This document shows, piece by piece, positions 26,030 to 34,534 of a stretch of DNA of 64,000 bases; within the stretch, counting starts at the first letter, position 1; each line of letters begins with the position of its first letter. The stretch comes from JACVRW01 sp963808775 (GTDB lineage Bacteria > Actinomycetota > Thermoleophilia > Solirubrobacterales > Thermoleophilaceae), in NCBI GenBank assembly GCA_963808775.1, contig CAWEGR010000007.1, forward strand, positions 248,001 through 312,000, read 5' to 3'. The translations under genes and the position numbers were made by a program. The notes beneath the pieces are model-generated. The model was not told the origin of the DNA and did not search any database. It saw only the letters and a program-made list of their open reading frames with translations.

Positions 26030-27366
26030 GCGCGCCGGCGGCGGCGCCCCTCGAGGGGCGTGACCGAGGCGGGGGCCTCGTCGCGCGGCGCGAGCGCCGC
26101 CTCGAGGCCGAACAGCTCGTGGAGCGTGTTCACGTAGCGGTAGGAGGAGCGCTCCCCCGCCGCGTCCTTCAGCCGCAGCGTCGGCTCGTGCAGAAGGCGG
26201 TTGACGACGGCGCGCGCCATCAGCTCGAGGCGCTCGCGGTCGGCCTGGCTGACGGCCTCCCACGACGACTCGTTCTCGCGCAGCACCGCGTCGACGATCT
26301 CCTCGCCGCGCCGGCGCAGCGCCGAGATCGTGGGGACCACGTCGAGCGAGGACAGCCACTCCTCGAAGCGCGCCACCTCCTCGCGGACGAGCGCGCGCGC
26401 CGGCTCGGCCTCCGCCTCGCGCACGGACAGCCCCGCGGCGACGGCGCGCTGGAGGTCGTCCATGTCGTAGAGGGCGATGCCCGGGCAGTCGCGCACGTCG
26501 GGATCGATGTCGCGCGGGACGGCGAGGTCGAGCAGCACGAGCGGGCGGCCCATGCGCGACAGGGCCACGAACTCGAGCTCGTCGCGGCCCACGATCTGGT
26601 GCGGCGCGCCGGTCGAGCTGACCACGATGTCGGCCTCCTCGAGCTCGCGCGGGAGGTCGTCGAAGGAGACGGCGCGGCCGCCGAAGCGCTTGGCGAGGCC
26701 GATCGCGCGATCGAGCCGGCGATTGGCCACGAACAGCGTCTCGACCCCGCGCTCGGCAAGGGCGCGGGTGGTGAGCTCGGCGTTCTCGCCGGCCCCGATC
26801 ACGAGCACGCGCCGGCCCGCGAGGTCGCCGAGGAACTCGGTCACGAGCCCGACCGCCACCGAGGACACGGACACGTTCGAGCGGGCGATGTCCGTCTCCG
26901 TGCGCACGCGCTTGCCGGCCGCGAGCGCGTCGCGGAACAGGCGGTTCGAGATCGGCCCGGTCACGCCCTCCACGAGGGCCGCCTCGTAGGAGCGCTTGAC
27001 CTGTCCCTGGATCTCGGCCTCGCCCACGATCATCGAGTCGAGCCCGGCCGTGACCTCGAACAGGTGCTCGACGGCGTCCCTGCCGCGCATCGAGTAGATC
27101 GCCCCGAGCAGCTCCGTGGGCCGCAGGCCGGCCTGGCGCGAGAGGATCGCGAGCGCGGCGTTCTCGGCATCGACCGCGTCCGCCGTCACGAGGTAGAGCT
27201 CCGTCCGGTTGCAGGTCGAGAGCGCCACCGCCTCGTGGACGGACTCGTGCTCGACGAGCTCGGCCAGCACGCGCGAGGCGCGGCCGACGGGCAGCGCCAG
27301 CTTCTCGCGCAGCGGCAGCGGCGCGGTCTTGTGGCTGATGCCGAGGGCGAAGGGCTCGGCGCTCAC
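26026..27366 (-). CDS. hemA: Glutamyl-tRNA reductase
   Basis: 446 aa. Reduces glutamyl-tRNA to glutamate-1-semialdehyde with NADPH, the first committed step of C5 tetrapyrrole synthesis. The catalytic Cys is in ALSTCNRTELY; GLDSMIVGEAEIQGQVK, the NADPH domain VLVIGAGENAELT and the C-terminal dimerisation helix follow. The last 25 residues are Arg-rich. The GTG start overlaps the ccmD stop (GTGA), linking haem production to cytochrome c maturation. Confidence 0.97.
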   Translation of the reverse strand: MSAEPFALGISHKTAPLPLREKLALPVGRASRVLAELVEHESVHEAVALSTCNRTELYLVTADAVDAENAALAILSRQAGLRPTELLGAIYSMRGRDAVEHLFEVTAGLDSMIVGEAEIQGQVKRSYEAALVEGVTGPISNRLFRDALAAGKRVRTETDIARSNVSVSSVAVGLVTEFLGDLAGRRVLVIGAGENAELTTRALAERGVETLFVANRRLDRAIGLAKRFGGRAVSFDDLPRELEEADIVVSSTGAPHQIVGRDELEFVALSRMGRPLVLLDLAVPRDIDPDVRDCPGIALYDMDDLQRAVAAGLSVREAEAEPARALVREEVARFEEWLSSLDVVPTISALRRRGEEIVDAVLRENESSWEAVSQADRERLELMARAVVNRLLHEPTLRLKDAAGERSSYRYVNTLHELFGLEAALAPRDEAPASVTPLEGRRRRRA

Positions 27367-27515
27367 TGGTCCTCCTCCGCCAGCTCCGCGATCTCGCGCC
27401 CGATGCGCGCGATCTTCGCGGCGATGATCGCCACGTAGACGAGGATCAGCCCGAGGAACACCACGTAGGCGCCCGCGACGTACTTGCCGGCCTCGTCAAG
27501 CGGCAGCGCGGGCAC
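27363..27515 (-). CDS. ccmD: CcmD-like small membrane protein
   Basis: 50 aa. One membrane helix (YVVFLGLILVYVAIIAA) is followed by a charged amphipathic tail (KIARIGREIAELAEEDQ). Position between ccmC and hemA, size and topology match CcmD, which helps release holo-CcmE from the CcmABC exporter. Starts at GTG 27515, inside the last codons of ccmC, and its TGA overlaps the hemA start. Sequence identity cannot be judged by eye for such a short protein. Confidence 0.75.
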   Translation of the reverse strand: MPALPLDEAGKYVAGAYVVFLGLILVYVAIIAAKIARIGREIAELAEEDQ

Positions 27516-28182
27516 GGTTCCTCAGCTTCTTCAACTGCATGGATGCCTGCTTGGCGGTCAGCTCGAGCTTCCAGAGGGTCACGAACAGAAGGGCCATCCC
27601 GGCGATCGACACGATGAACGTGAACCGCATGTCACCGGGCAGGCTACCGCCGGTCTGCGAGAGCACGCGAGGATGGGTGAAGCTCTCCGCGAGCCGCACG
27701 GCGATGAAGTTGAGCGGCACGAACGCTCCGGCCGTGATCGCGAAGACGGACGAGTAGCGCGCCTGGCGGTCCGGGTCCTCGATCGAGAAGCGCAGCGGGT
27801 AGTAGACGCAGTAGAGGAGGAAGACGATCAGGAACGAGACCAGCACGGGCTCGTCCCAGACCCACCAGTGGCCCCAGGCCGCCTTCGCCCAGATCGCGCC
27901 GGTCACGAGCACGCCGAGCCCGAGGATGATCGAGACGTGGATCGCCACGTACGAGCGCATGTCCCAGGAGCGGTCGCCCGAGCGCAGGTGCTTGATCGCC
28001 ATGATCCCGCCCGCCACGAAGCCGCCGAGGGCCACGATCGCCATCGGCACGTGCACGTAGAAGATCTTCTGGACGAAGCCCTGGTCCGCGTCGAGCGGCG
28101 CGTAGAAGAAGACGAGCGCCATGGCCGCCGTCAGCGTGACGGCGGTGGCCCAGGCGAGCGGCACGAGTCCCTTCGAATACAT
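27496..28182 (-). CDS. ccmC: Haem exporter subunit CcmC
   Basis: 228 aa with six membrane segments. The haem-handling Trp-rich motif WGHWWVWDEP lies in a periplasmic loop near residue 110, and His residues flank it (FYVHVP and AIHVSI). The family loads haem onto CcmE. The ATG at 28182 overlaps the ccmB stop (TGATG). No ccmE or ccmF is in the window; they may lie elsewhere. Confidence 0.93.
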   Translation of the reverse strand: MYSKGLVPLAWATAVTLTAAMALVFFYAPLDADQGFVQKIFYVHVPMAIVALGGFVAGGIMAIKHLRSGDRSWDMRSYVAIHVSIILGLGVLVTGAIWAKAAWGHWWVWDEPVLVSFLIVFLLYCVYYPLRFSIEDPDRQARYSSVFAITAGAFVPLNFIAVRLAESFTHPRVLSQTGGSLPGDMRFTFIVSIAGMALLFVTLWKLELTAKQASMQLKKLRNRARAAA

Positions 28183-28856
28183 CAGTCCTCGAGCAGGAAA
28201 TCGAAGACGGCGACGGATAGCAGCACGAACACCACATCGTAAAGGCCGAGCAGTCCGAGCCAGCGGCCGAGGTCCTCGGGCCCGCCGTCCGGACGCAGGA
28301 GCGGCTCCGTGGCCTGGGCGCACGAGATCAGCAGCGGGACCACGAGCGGGAGCAGCAGGAGCGGCACGATCAGCTCGCGCGCCCGCGTCTCGCTGGCGAG
28401 CGCCGCCACGAGGGCTCCGACCGCCGCGAGGCCGAGGTTGGCGAGCAGGAGGATGGCGAGCAGCTCGGGCAGGGCCTGGCCGAGGCCGGGGCCGAGCAGC
28501 AGCAGGGTGAACGCGGGCACCGCCACGAGCTCGACGGCGCACAGGAACAGGAACAGCGCGGACGCCTTCGCGACGAACAGCGCGGTGCGGTCGACCGGCG
28601 ACAGCAGCAGGCCGTCGATCCCGCCCTGCTCTCGCTCCGCCGCGAACAGGCGCGACACCCCGATCACCGCGGCGAGCAGCAGGGTCACCCAGAGCACGCC
28701 CGATGCGAGCTCGCCGTCGAGCCGGTCGCGGTCGAGGCCGAAGTGGAACAGCACGTAGACCGTGAGCGTGAACAGCGTCATCGCCGGCACGGATTCCTTC
28801 GTCCGCCACTCGATCAGCAGGTCCTTGCGGAGGATCGCCCGCGCGGCCGCGATCAC
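28182..28856 (-). CDS. ccmB: Haem ABC exporter permease CcmB
   Basis: 224 aa with six membrane helices. The start of the protein, AILRKDLLIEWRTKE, and GVSRLFAAEREQGGIDGLLLSPVDR match CcmB. It forms the permease with CcmC and the CcmA ATPase. The ATG overlaps the end of ccmA by four bases. Confidence 0.93.
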   Translation of the reverse strand: MIAAARAILRKDLLIEWRTKESVPAMTLFTLTVYVLFHFGLDRDRLDGELASGVLWVTLLLAAVIGVSRLFAAEREQGGIDGLLLSPVDRTALFVAKASALFLFLCAVELVAVPAFTLLLLGPGLGQALPELLAILLLANLGLAAVGALVAALASETRARELIVPLLLLPLVVPLLISCAQATEPLLRPDGGPEDLGRWLGLLGLYDVVFVLLSVAVFDFLLED

Positions 28857-29500
28857 CGGTAGAGCTCCTCGTCCTCGCCGGCCGGGCGGCCGTCCTTGAG
28901 GCGCAGCACCCGGTCCGCCTCGGACAGCGCCCAGTCGACGTCGTGGCTGACGATCACCCGCGTGCGCCCCGACCCCTTCCCGATCAGGGGCTCGAGCCGT
29001 TCGGCGGCCGCGGGGTCGAGGTTGGCGCGCGGCTCGTCGAGCAGGAGCAGGGCGGGGTCGTGCAGCACCGCGCGGGCGACCGCGAAGCGCTGGACCATCC
29101 CCTTCGACAGCTCGCGCACGGGCTCGTCCGCGCGCCCCTCCATGCCCACGGCGCCGAGCAGCTCGCCCACCCGTTCTGGCGGGGCTCCGTGGAGGCGCGC
29201 GTGGTAGTCGAGGTTCTCGCGCCCGGACAGCTCGCGGTAGAGGAGCGGCTCGTGGCCGAGGTAGCCGACCCTCGCCGGCAGCCGCCAGCGCTCGCGCGGG
29301 AGCTCGGCGCCCAGCACGCGCGCCGAGCCCTCGTGCGGTCGCAGCAGGCCGGCGAGCAGCCGCAGCAGGGTCGTCTTGCCGGCGCCGTTCGCGCCGAGCA
29401 CGGCGAGCGTCCCGCCCTCCTCGAGCCGCAGGCTCACGCCGGCGAGCGCGACCCGCTCGCCGAACCGCCGCCCGATTCCGTCGAGCTCGATCGCCGCCAT
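28853..29500 (-). CDS. ccmA: Haem ABC exporter ATPase CcmA
   Basis: 215 aa. Walker A GANGAGKT, signature LSKGM, Walker B LLLLDEP and the switch His in VIVSHD are complete. Drives release of haem-loaded CcmE. The start lies 8 nt after the moaB stop, so transcription is shared with the molybdenum cofactor genes. Annotation as CcmA rather than a generic ABC ATPase relies on the ccmB and ccmC neighbours. Confidence 0.93.
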   Translation of the reverse strand: MAAIELDGIGRRFGERVALAGVSLRLEEGGTLAVLGANGAGKTTLLRLLAGLLRPHEGSARVLGAELPRERWRLPARVGYLGHEPLLYRELSGRENLDYHARLHGAPPERVGELLGAVGMEGRADEPVRELSKGMVQRFAVARAVLHDPALLLLDEPRANLDPAAAERLEPLIGKGSGRTRVIVSHDVDWALSEADRVLRLKDGRPAGEDEELYR

Positions 29501-29508
29501 CGCCCGTT

Positions 29509-29985
29509 CTAGTCGTCGCGCAGGCCGCGCACGAGCTGCTCGCCCGCGTGGCTCAGCGTCGGCTCGACGACCGGCCAGGACTGCTCGATCGCCTTCGGGT
29601 TGCCCGGGAAGTTCACGATCAGCGTCCCGCCGCGCACCCCCGCCACGCCGCGCGTGAGGATGCCGAGCGGGGTGTGGGAGCGCGAGTCCGCGCGGATCGC
29701 CTCCGCGAAGCCCGGCGCCTCGCGCTCGACCACGTCGCGGGTCGCCTCGGGCGTCACGTCATCGGGTGTCAGGCCCGTGCCCCCGGTGGTGAAGACGAAG
29801 CGCGTGCCCTCCTCGTCCGCGAGCCGCGCGAGCGCCGCCCCGATCGCCTCCCGGTCGTCCGCCACGAGCTCGGTCACGGTCTCGAGCCCCGCGGCGCGGC
29901 AGAGCCGCTCGAGCGCCGGTCCGGAGACGTCCTCGCCCTCGCCGCGCGCGAGCGAGCTCGACACGGTGAGGATCGCCGCCCTCAC
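29509..29985 (-). CDS. moaB: Molybdopterin adenylyltransferase-like protein (MoaB/MogA)
   Basis: 158 aa. Motifs of the MPT-binding fold: ILTVSSS, the FVFTTGGTGLTPDDVTPEAT loop and NFPGNPKAIEQSW. It would adenylate molybdopterin before molybdate insertion. Start GTG 29985 overlaps the previous gene (GTGA). A moaC gene lies two genes upstream; moaA, moaE and moeA are absent from this window. Confidence 0.9.
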   Translation of the reverse strand: MRAAILTVSSSLARGEGEDVSGPALERLCRAAGLETVTELVADDREAIGAALARLADEEGTRFVFTTGGTGLTPDDVTPEATRDVVEREAPGFAEAIRADSRSHTPLGILTRGVAGVRGGTLIVNFPGNPKAIEQSWPVVEPTLSHAGEQLVRGLRDD

Positions 29986-30380
29986 GCCGCCACGGCGCGG
30001 CGCGCTTCTTCCACGGTCAGGAACTCCTCCATCCGAACGATGCGCCCGTCACGGGTGAACCAGAGATGAACCTCCTCGCGCTCCGTATCCACGCCGCTCG
30101 CTGCGCCGCGGGCGCGGTGGTGGACGCGGAAGATCGCGGCGTCGGGCCCGACCTCGATCACCTCGCGCACCGTCGTGTGAATCAGGTCCCATGTCTCGAA
30201 GAGGTCCGCCGCATACGCGAGCCCGCTCCGGCCGTCGCGCTCCGCCGGCTCCGGCATGTCGGGCGCGTTGCGCCAGCGGTGGTCGGGATGCTCCGCCGCG
30301 AGACGTTGCAGCGTCGCCAGGTCCTTGCGGTTCATCGCGTCGTAGAGCTCGTGGATGGTCGCGAGGTTCTCAGGGGTCAT
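29982..30380 (-). CDS. NTF2-like / SnoaL-fold protein
   Basis: 132 aa single cone-fold domain. ENLATIHELYDAMNRKD at the N-terminus and VHLWFTRDGRIVRMEEF at the C-terminus are typical of the SnoaL/NTF2 superfamily, which includes enzymes and binding proteins. Overlaps moaC (ATGA) and moaB (GTGA). A role in molybdenum cofactor synthesis would be new and is only suggested by position. Confidence 0.8.
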   Translation of the reverse strand: MTPENLATIHELYDAMNRKDLATLQRLAAEHPDHRWRNAPDMPEPAERDGRSGLAYAADLFETWDLIHTTVREVIEVGPDAAIFRVHHRARGAASGVDTEREEVHLWFTRDGRIVRMEEFLTVEEARRAVAA

Positions 30381-30853
30381 GTCCCGGGGCGGGTCCAGTC
30401 GTGGCGCCCGCCGGACTTCGACAGCAACACGACCTCCGCGATCTCGACGCCGCGCTCGATGCCCTTGACCATGTCGTAGACCGTGAGCGCCGCGACGGAC
30501 GCGGCCGTCAGGGCCTCCATCTCGACACCGGTCTGCCCGCTCGTGCGCGCCTCGGTCTCGATCTCCACGCGGTCCTCGCCGACCTCGATCCGGACGTCGA
30601 CGAACGACAGCGGGAGCGGGTGGCAGAGCGGGATCAGCTCGGCGGTCCGCTTGGCCGCCTGGATGCCCGCGATCCGCGCGGTCGACGCGACGTCCCCCTT
30701 CGGCGCGTCGCCCCGGGCCACGGCGGCCGCGGTCTCGGGCGACATCCGGACCACGGCACGCGCGATCGCCCGGCGCTCGGTCACGTCCTTGGCCCCCACA
30801 TCGACCATCCGGGCGCGCCCGGCCTCGTCGAGATGTGTGAGCTCGTCAGGCAG
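30377..30853 (-). CDS. moaC: Cyclic pyranopterin monophosphate synthase (start probably CTG)
   Basis: About 158 aa. Converts the MoaA product to cyclic pyranopterin monophosphate. MVDVGAKDVTERRA, LIPLCHPLPLSFVDV, TSGQTGVEMEALTA and the catalytic Lys in YDMVKGIE are clear. An ATG at 30808 would drop the conserved LTHLDEAGRAR segment, which is in frame upstream. No ATG, GTG or TTG precedes it; CTG at 30853 is the only start-like codon and would overlap the siroheme synthase gene by 8 bp. Confidence 0.92.
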   Translation of the reverse strand: MPDELTHLDEAGRARMVDVGAKDVTERRAIARAVVRMSPETAAAVARGDAPKGDVASTARIAGIQAAKRTAELIPLCHPLPLSFVDVRIEVGEDRVEIETEARTSGQTGVEMEALTAASVAALTVYDMVKGIERGVEIAEVVLLSKSGGRHDWTRPGT

Positions 30854-31586
30854 GGGAGTGGGTGCGCTGGGCGGCGGCGATCAGGTCGCGCACCGCCCCT
30901 TCGTCGCCGGTCCGGAGCAGTTCGACCGGATCGGGCTCGCCGTTCACGATCGACTCGAAGAACTCCTTGCGGTCCTGGTAGGTCGGCAGCGTGCCCTTCG
31001 CCCAGCCGCGGACCTCGTTCAGGAGCACTGCCAGGCGCGCGTAGGGCTCGCCGTATTCGTCCGCGATCTGCGCCTTGATGCGCTTCGCGAGCGCCGGCGA
31101 GGCACCCGCGGTCGAGATCGCGATCGCCAGCGGACCGGTGCGGACGATCGCGGGCAGGATGAAGTTGCAGAGCGGCGGCACGTCGACCACGTTGACGAGC
31201 ATCGCCCGGCGCTCCGCGTCGTCGTAGACCGCGATGTTCACGTCGGTGTCGTCCGTGGCCGCGATCGCCATGAACACGCCCTCGAGGTCCGGGGCGCCCG
31301 CGTAGGGACGCCGCTCCCAGCGGATCGAGCCCTCGTCCGCCAGCTCCCGCAGCGGCTCGATGGCCTCGGGGGCGATCAGCGTCACCTCGCCGTCGCAGGC
31401 GAGCAGGCCCTCGACCTTCTCGAGCCCGATCTCGCCGCCGCCGACGACCACGCAGCGGCGTCCCGACAGGCGCAGGCAGGCGATGTAGAAGGGGGTGTCG
31501 AGCATCCCCTGGACGCAGCTCTGGTCGCAGATGCCCCTGCGGAGCTGGCAGACGCACTCCTTGCCGGCGTAGGCCTGAGCGGGCAT
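30846..31586 (-). CDS. Siroheme synthase, Met8-type (precorrin-2 dehydrogenase / ferrochelatase)
   Basis: 246 aa. The NAD-binding motif CVVVGGGEIGLEKVEGLL, then ATDDTDVN, FILPAIVRTGPLAIAISTAGASPALAK (split here only in description) and the helical C-terminal domain match Met8/CysG-B. It oxidises precorrin-2 and may insert iron. The first 27 residues are unusual: four Cys in CVCQLRRGICDQSC precede the normal family start, MLDTPFYIACLRL. The longer start at 31586 is kept because AGGGG sits directly against the inner ATG. Cobalt or iron handling by the Cys cluster is possible. Confidence 0.88.
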   Translation of the reverse strand: MPAQAYAGKECVCQLRRGICDQSCVQGMLDTPFYIACLRLSGRRCVVVGGGEIGLEKVEGLLACDGEVTLIAPEAIEPLRELADEGSIRWERRPYAGAPDLEGVFMAIAATDDTDVNIAVYDDAERRAMLVNVVDVPPLCNFILPAIVRTGPLAIAISTAGASPALAKRIKAQIADEYGEPYARLAVLLNEVRGWAKGTLPTYQDRKEFFESIVNGEPDPVELLRTGDEGAVRDLIAAAQRTHSPA

Positions 31587-31614
31587 GCGTTCGAGGATAG
31601 TCCCGGGGTGAGGC

Positions 31615-33186
31615 TTATCGCTTGAAGAGATCGCGCACGCTCTTCCTCCCCACGCGCGCCAGCGGCAGCGCCCCCTCGCGGAGCGCTCCGGGCTTGTCCG
31701 AGTCGCGGCCGTAGAGGAGCTTCGCCGAGGCGCGCATGGCGCGCCCGAGCGAGGCGTCGTAGGGGTGCCACCAGAAGTCGCGCGTGCGCGAGGGCTCCCA
31801 GGTCACGAGCTTGATGTTCGTGCACTCCCAGAGGCCGAACTTGGAGTGCGAGCGGCCGATGCCCGACTGCTTCACCCCTCCCCACGAGCAGGAGCAGGCG
31901 CCGTGGCTGAACATGTGGTCGTTGACCCAGACCATCCCGGCGCCGATCCGGCCGGCGATGCGCTCGCCCTTCGCGCGGTTCATCGTCCACACGGACGCCC
32001 CGAGGCCGAACTCCGAGTCGTTCGCGAGCGCGATCGCCTCGTCCTCGTCCTCGACGGTCACGATCGGCACGACCGGGCCGAAGACCTCCTCGCGCATGAT
32101 GCGCATGTCGTGCGTGACGCCGGTCAGCACGGCCGGCCGGTAGAAGGGCGGCTCGGCGCCGCCGCAGTGGAGGGTCGCGCCCGCGGCGACGGCGTCGTCC
32201 ACGAGCTCGCGCACCGAGTCGAGCTGCTCGGGCGAGACCATCGGGCCGATCTCGGTGTCCCAGCCGAGCGGGTCGCCCACGCGCAGCTCCCGCGCGCCCT
32301 CGACCACCCCCTCGACGAAGCGGTCGGCAACCTCCCGCACCACGTAGACGCGCTCGATGCCGCTGCAGGTCTGGCCGGCGTTGGCGAAGCCGCCCCAGAG
32401 GCAGCCGGAGATCGCGTTCGGCAGGTTGGCGTCGGCGCACACGATCATCGGGTCCTTGCCGCCGAGCTCGAGCACCGAGCCCTTCATCCGCCGCGCGCAC
32501 TCCTCGCCGACCTCGCGGCCGACCTCGACCGACCCGGTGAAGAAGATCTTCGCCGCACTCGACTCCACGAGCGCGCGGCCGACCCTTCCGCCGCCGTGGA
32601 CCACGCGCACGAGACCCTCGGGGACGCCGGCGCGCTCGAACACCTCCTGGATGCGCTGGCCGATCAGCGGCGTGAGCGAGGCGGGCTTCAGGACCACGCC
32701 GTTGCCGGCCATCAGCGCGATCGCCACCTCGCCGAACGGGATCGACCAGGGGTAGTTCCAGGGCGCGATCACGCCCACCACGCCGAGCGGCTCGAAGGTG
32801 AAGCGCGCGCGCTTCTGCTTCAGGAAGATCGGGAGCGGCACGCGCTCGTCGGCGAGGATGCCCGGCCCGGCGTCCGCCAGCCAGCGCAGCGAGTCGATCG
32901 TCGGCAGGAGCTCCATCGTGTACGCCTCGCTCCGCGCCTTGCCCTGCTCGCGGGCCAGGAGCTCCGCGAGCTCGTCGAGCCCGTCGATGATCGCCTGGCC
33001 CGCGCGGCGCATGTAGCGCGCGCGGTCGGCGAGCGGCAGGCTCGCCCAGAACGGCTGCACGCCGGCAACGTCGTCGACGACGGACTGAACGTCCTCCGGC
33101 GCGAGCGTCGGCACGGCGCCGATGCGCGAGCCGTCGAGCGGGCTGTACGAGTCGAGCTGGGTGCTGCCGGTCTCTGCGGTCGTCAC
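31615..33186 (-). CDS. NAD(P)-dependent aldehyde dehydrogenase
   Basis: 523 aa. APWNYPWSIP, FFTGSVEVGREV, LELGGKDP with the general-base Glu and AGQTCSGIERV with the nucleophile Cys are present, as is EEVFGPVVP. The C-terminal 50 residues after VKQSGIGRSHS are longer than in most relatives (FWWHPYDASLGRAM). The substrate cannot be assigned; some similar enzymes act on aliphatic aldehydes. It sits between rarA and the siroheme gene with gaps of 7 and 28 nt. Confidence 0.92.
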   Translation of the reverse strand: MTTAETGSTQLDSYSPLDGSRIGAVPTLAPEDVQSVVDDVAGVQPFWASLPLADRARYMRRAGQAIIDGLDELAELLAREQGKARSEAYTMELLPTIDSLRWLADAGPGILADERVPLPIFLKQKRARFTFEPLGVVGVIAPWNYPWSIPFGEVAIALMAGNGVVLKPASLTPLIGQRIQEVFERAGVPEGLVRVVHGGGRVGRALVESSAAKIFFTGSVEVGREVGEECARRMKGSVLELGGKDPMIVCADANLPNAISGCLWGGFANAGQTCSGIERVYVVREVADRFVEGVVEGARELRVGDPLGWDTEIGPMVSPEQLDSVRELVDDAVAAGATLHCGGAEPPFYRPAVLTGVTHDMRIMREEVFGPVVPIVTVEDEDEAIALANDSEFGLGASVWTMNRAKGERIAGRIGAGMVWVNDHMFSHGACSCSWGGVKQSGIGRSHSKFGLWECTNIKLVTWEPSRTRDFWWHPYDASLGRAMRASAKLLYGRDSDKPGALREGALPLARVGRKSVRDLFKR

Positions 33187-33193
33187 GCGCCCA

Positions 33194-34532
33194 TTATCGG
33201 CCGCGGGCCTTGCGGATCCGCTCGAGCCGCTCCGCCATCTCCCGCTCCTCGCCGTGGCCCGTGAGCTCGAGGAAGCGCTCGCCGATCGCCTCGTCGGGCA
33301 TCAGCTCCTGATCCGAGACGCCCTCGTCGCGGGCGTGGGGGTAGTCGTAGCCGACACCCCGCCCGAGCTTCTTCGCGCCCGCGTAGGCCGCGCTCTGAAG
33401 GTGAGCGGGCGGCTTCGGCACCCCGTTCTCGCGCACCCAGTCGCGCGCGCGTCCGATCGCCTCGTACGAGGCGTTCGACTTCGGGGCGAGCGCGAGGTAG
33501 ACGGCCGCCTGGGCCAGGTTGAGCGCCGCCTCCGGCAGGCCCACGTGCTCGACCGCCTGCGCGGCCGCCACGGCCACCTGCAGCGCGCGGGGGTCCGCGT
33601 TGCCCACGTCCTCGCTCGCGAGGATCACCATGCGCCGGGCGATGAAGCGGGGGTCCTCGCCGCCCTCGAGCATCCCGGCGAGGTAGAGCAGGGACGCGTC
33701 GGGGTCCGAGCCGCGCGTGGCCTTGATCCACGCGGAGATCAGGTCGTAGTGCTTGTCGCCGCCCTTGTCGTAGAGGATCGCGCGGCGCTGGAGCGCGTCC
33801 TCGGCGGCGGCGAGCGTGACCTTGCCGCCCGGGCCGACCGTCTCCGCCGCCAGCTCGAGCGCCGACAGGGCCGTGCGGGCGTCGCCCCCGGCGCGCGCCG
33901 CGAGGAACTCGAGAGCGTCGTCCGCCACCTGCGGGGCGTCGGTGATGCCGCGCTCGTCGCCGAGCGAGCGACGCAGCAGGTCGAGCACGTGCTCGTCGCT
34001 CAGGGCGTGCAGCTCGTAGATGCGGCAGCGCGACAGCAGCGCCGAGTTGACCTCGAAGAACGGGTTCTCGGTCGTCGCGCCCACGAGCACCACGAGGCCC
34101 TCCTCGACGGCCGGCAGCAGCGTGTCCTGCTGCGCCTTGTTGAAGCGGTGGATCTCGTCGAGGAAGAAGATCGTGCGCTCGCCGCTCGCCCGGCGGCGCT
34201 GCTCGGCGCGCTCGAGCACCGCGCGCACCTCGGCTCGTCCTGCCTTGACGGCCGACTCCTCCTCGAACGCCGCCCGCGCATTCGTGGCGAGCATGCGCGC
34301 CAGCGTGGTCTTGCCGCTGCCCGGCGGCCCGTACAGGATCATCGAGTGCGGGCGACCCTCCTCGATCGCGGTGCGCATGGCGGAGCCGCGCTCGAGCAGA
34401 TGCTCCTGGCCCGCGAACTCGCCGAGCGACGCCGGGCGCATCCGTGCGGCGAGCGGCATCGAAGCGGGATCGAGCCCCTCGGACGTGCGCGCGGGCGGGC
34501 GCGTCCTCGACCTCGAACAGCCGCTCTTCCAT
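33194..34532 (-). CDS. rarA: Replication-associated recombination protein A (RarA/MgsA, frameshift near start)
   Basis: About 445 aa AAA+ ATPase acting at stalled replication forks. Walker A LYGPPGSGKTTLARM, Walker B FFLDEIHRFNKAQQD, sensor 1 GATTENPFFEVN, LLSRCRIYEL, and the C-terminal tetramerisation domain starting near KGGDKHYDLISAWIKA are present. An open frame starts at 34459, but the true N-terminus (MEERLFEVEDAPA, ATG 34532) is in another frame. A one-base break near 34490 in a GC run separates them. Its start lies 2 nt from the upstream hydrolase stop. Confidence 0.93.
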
Positions 34533-34534
34533 GC

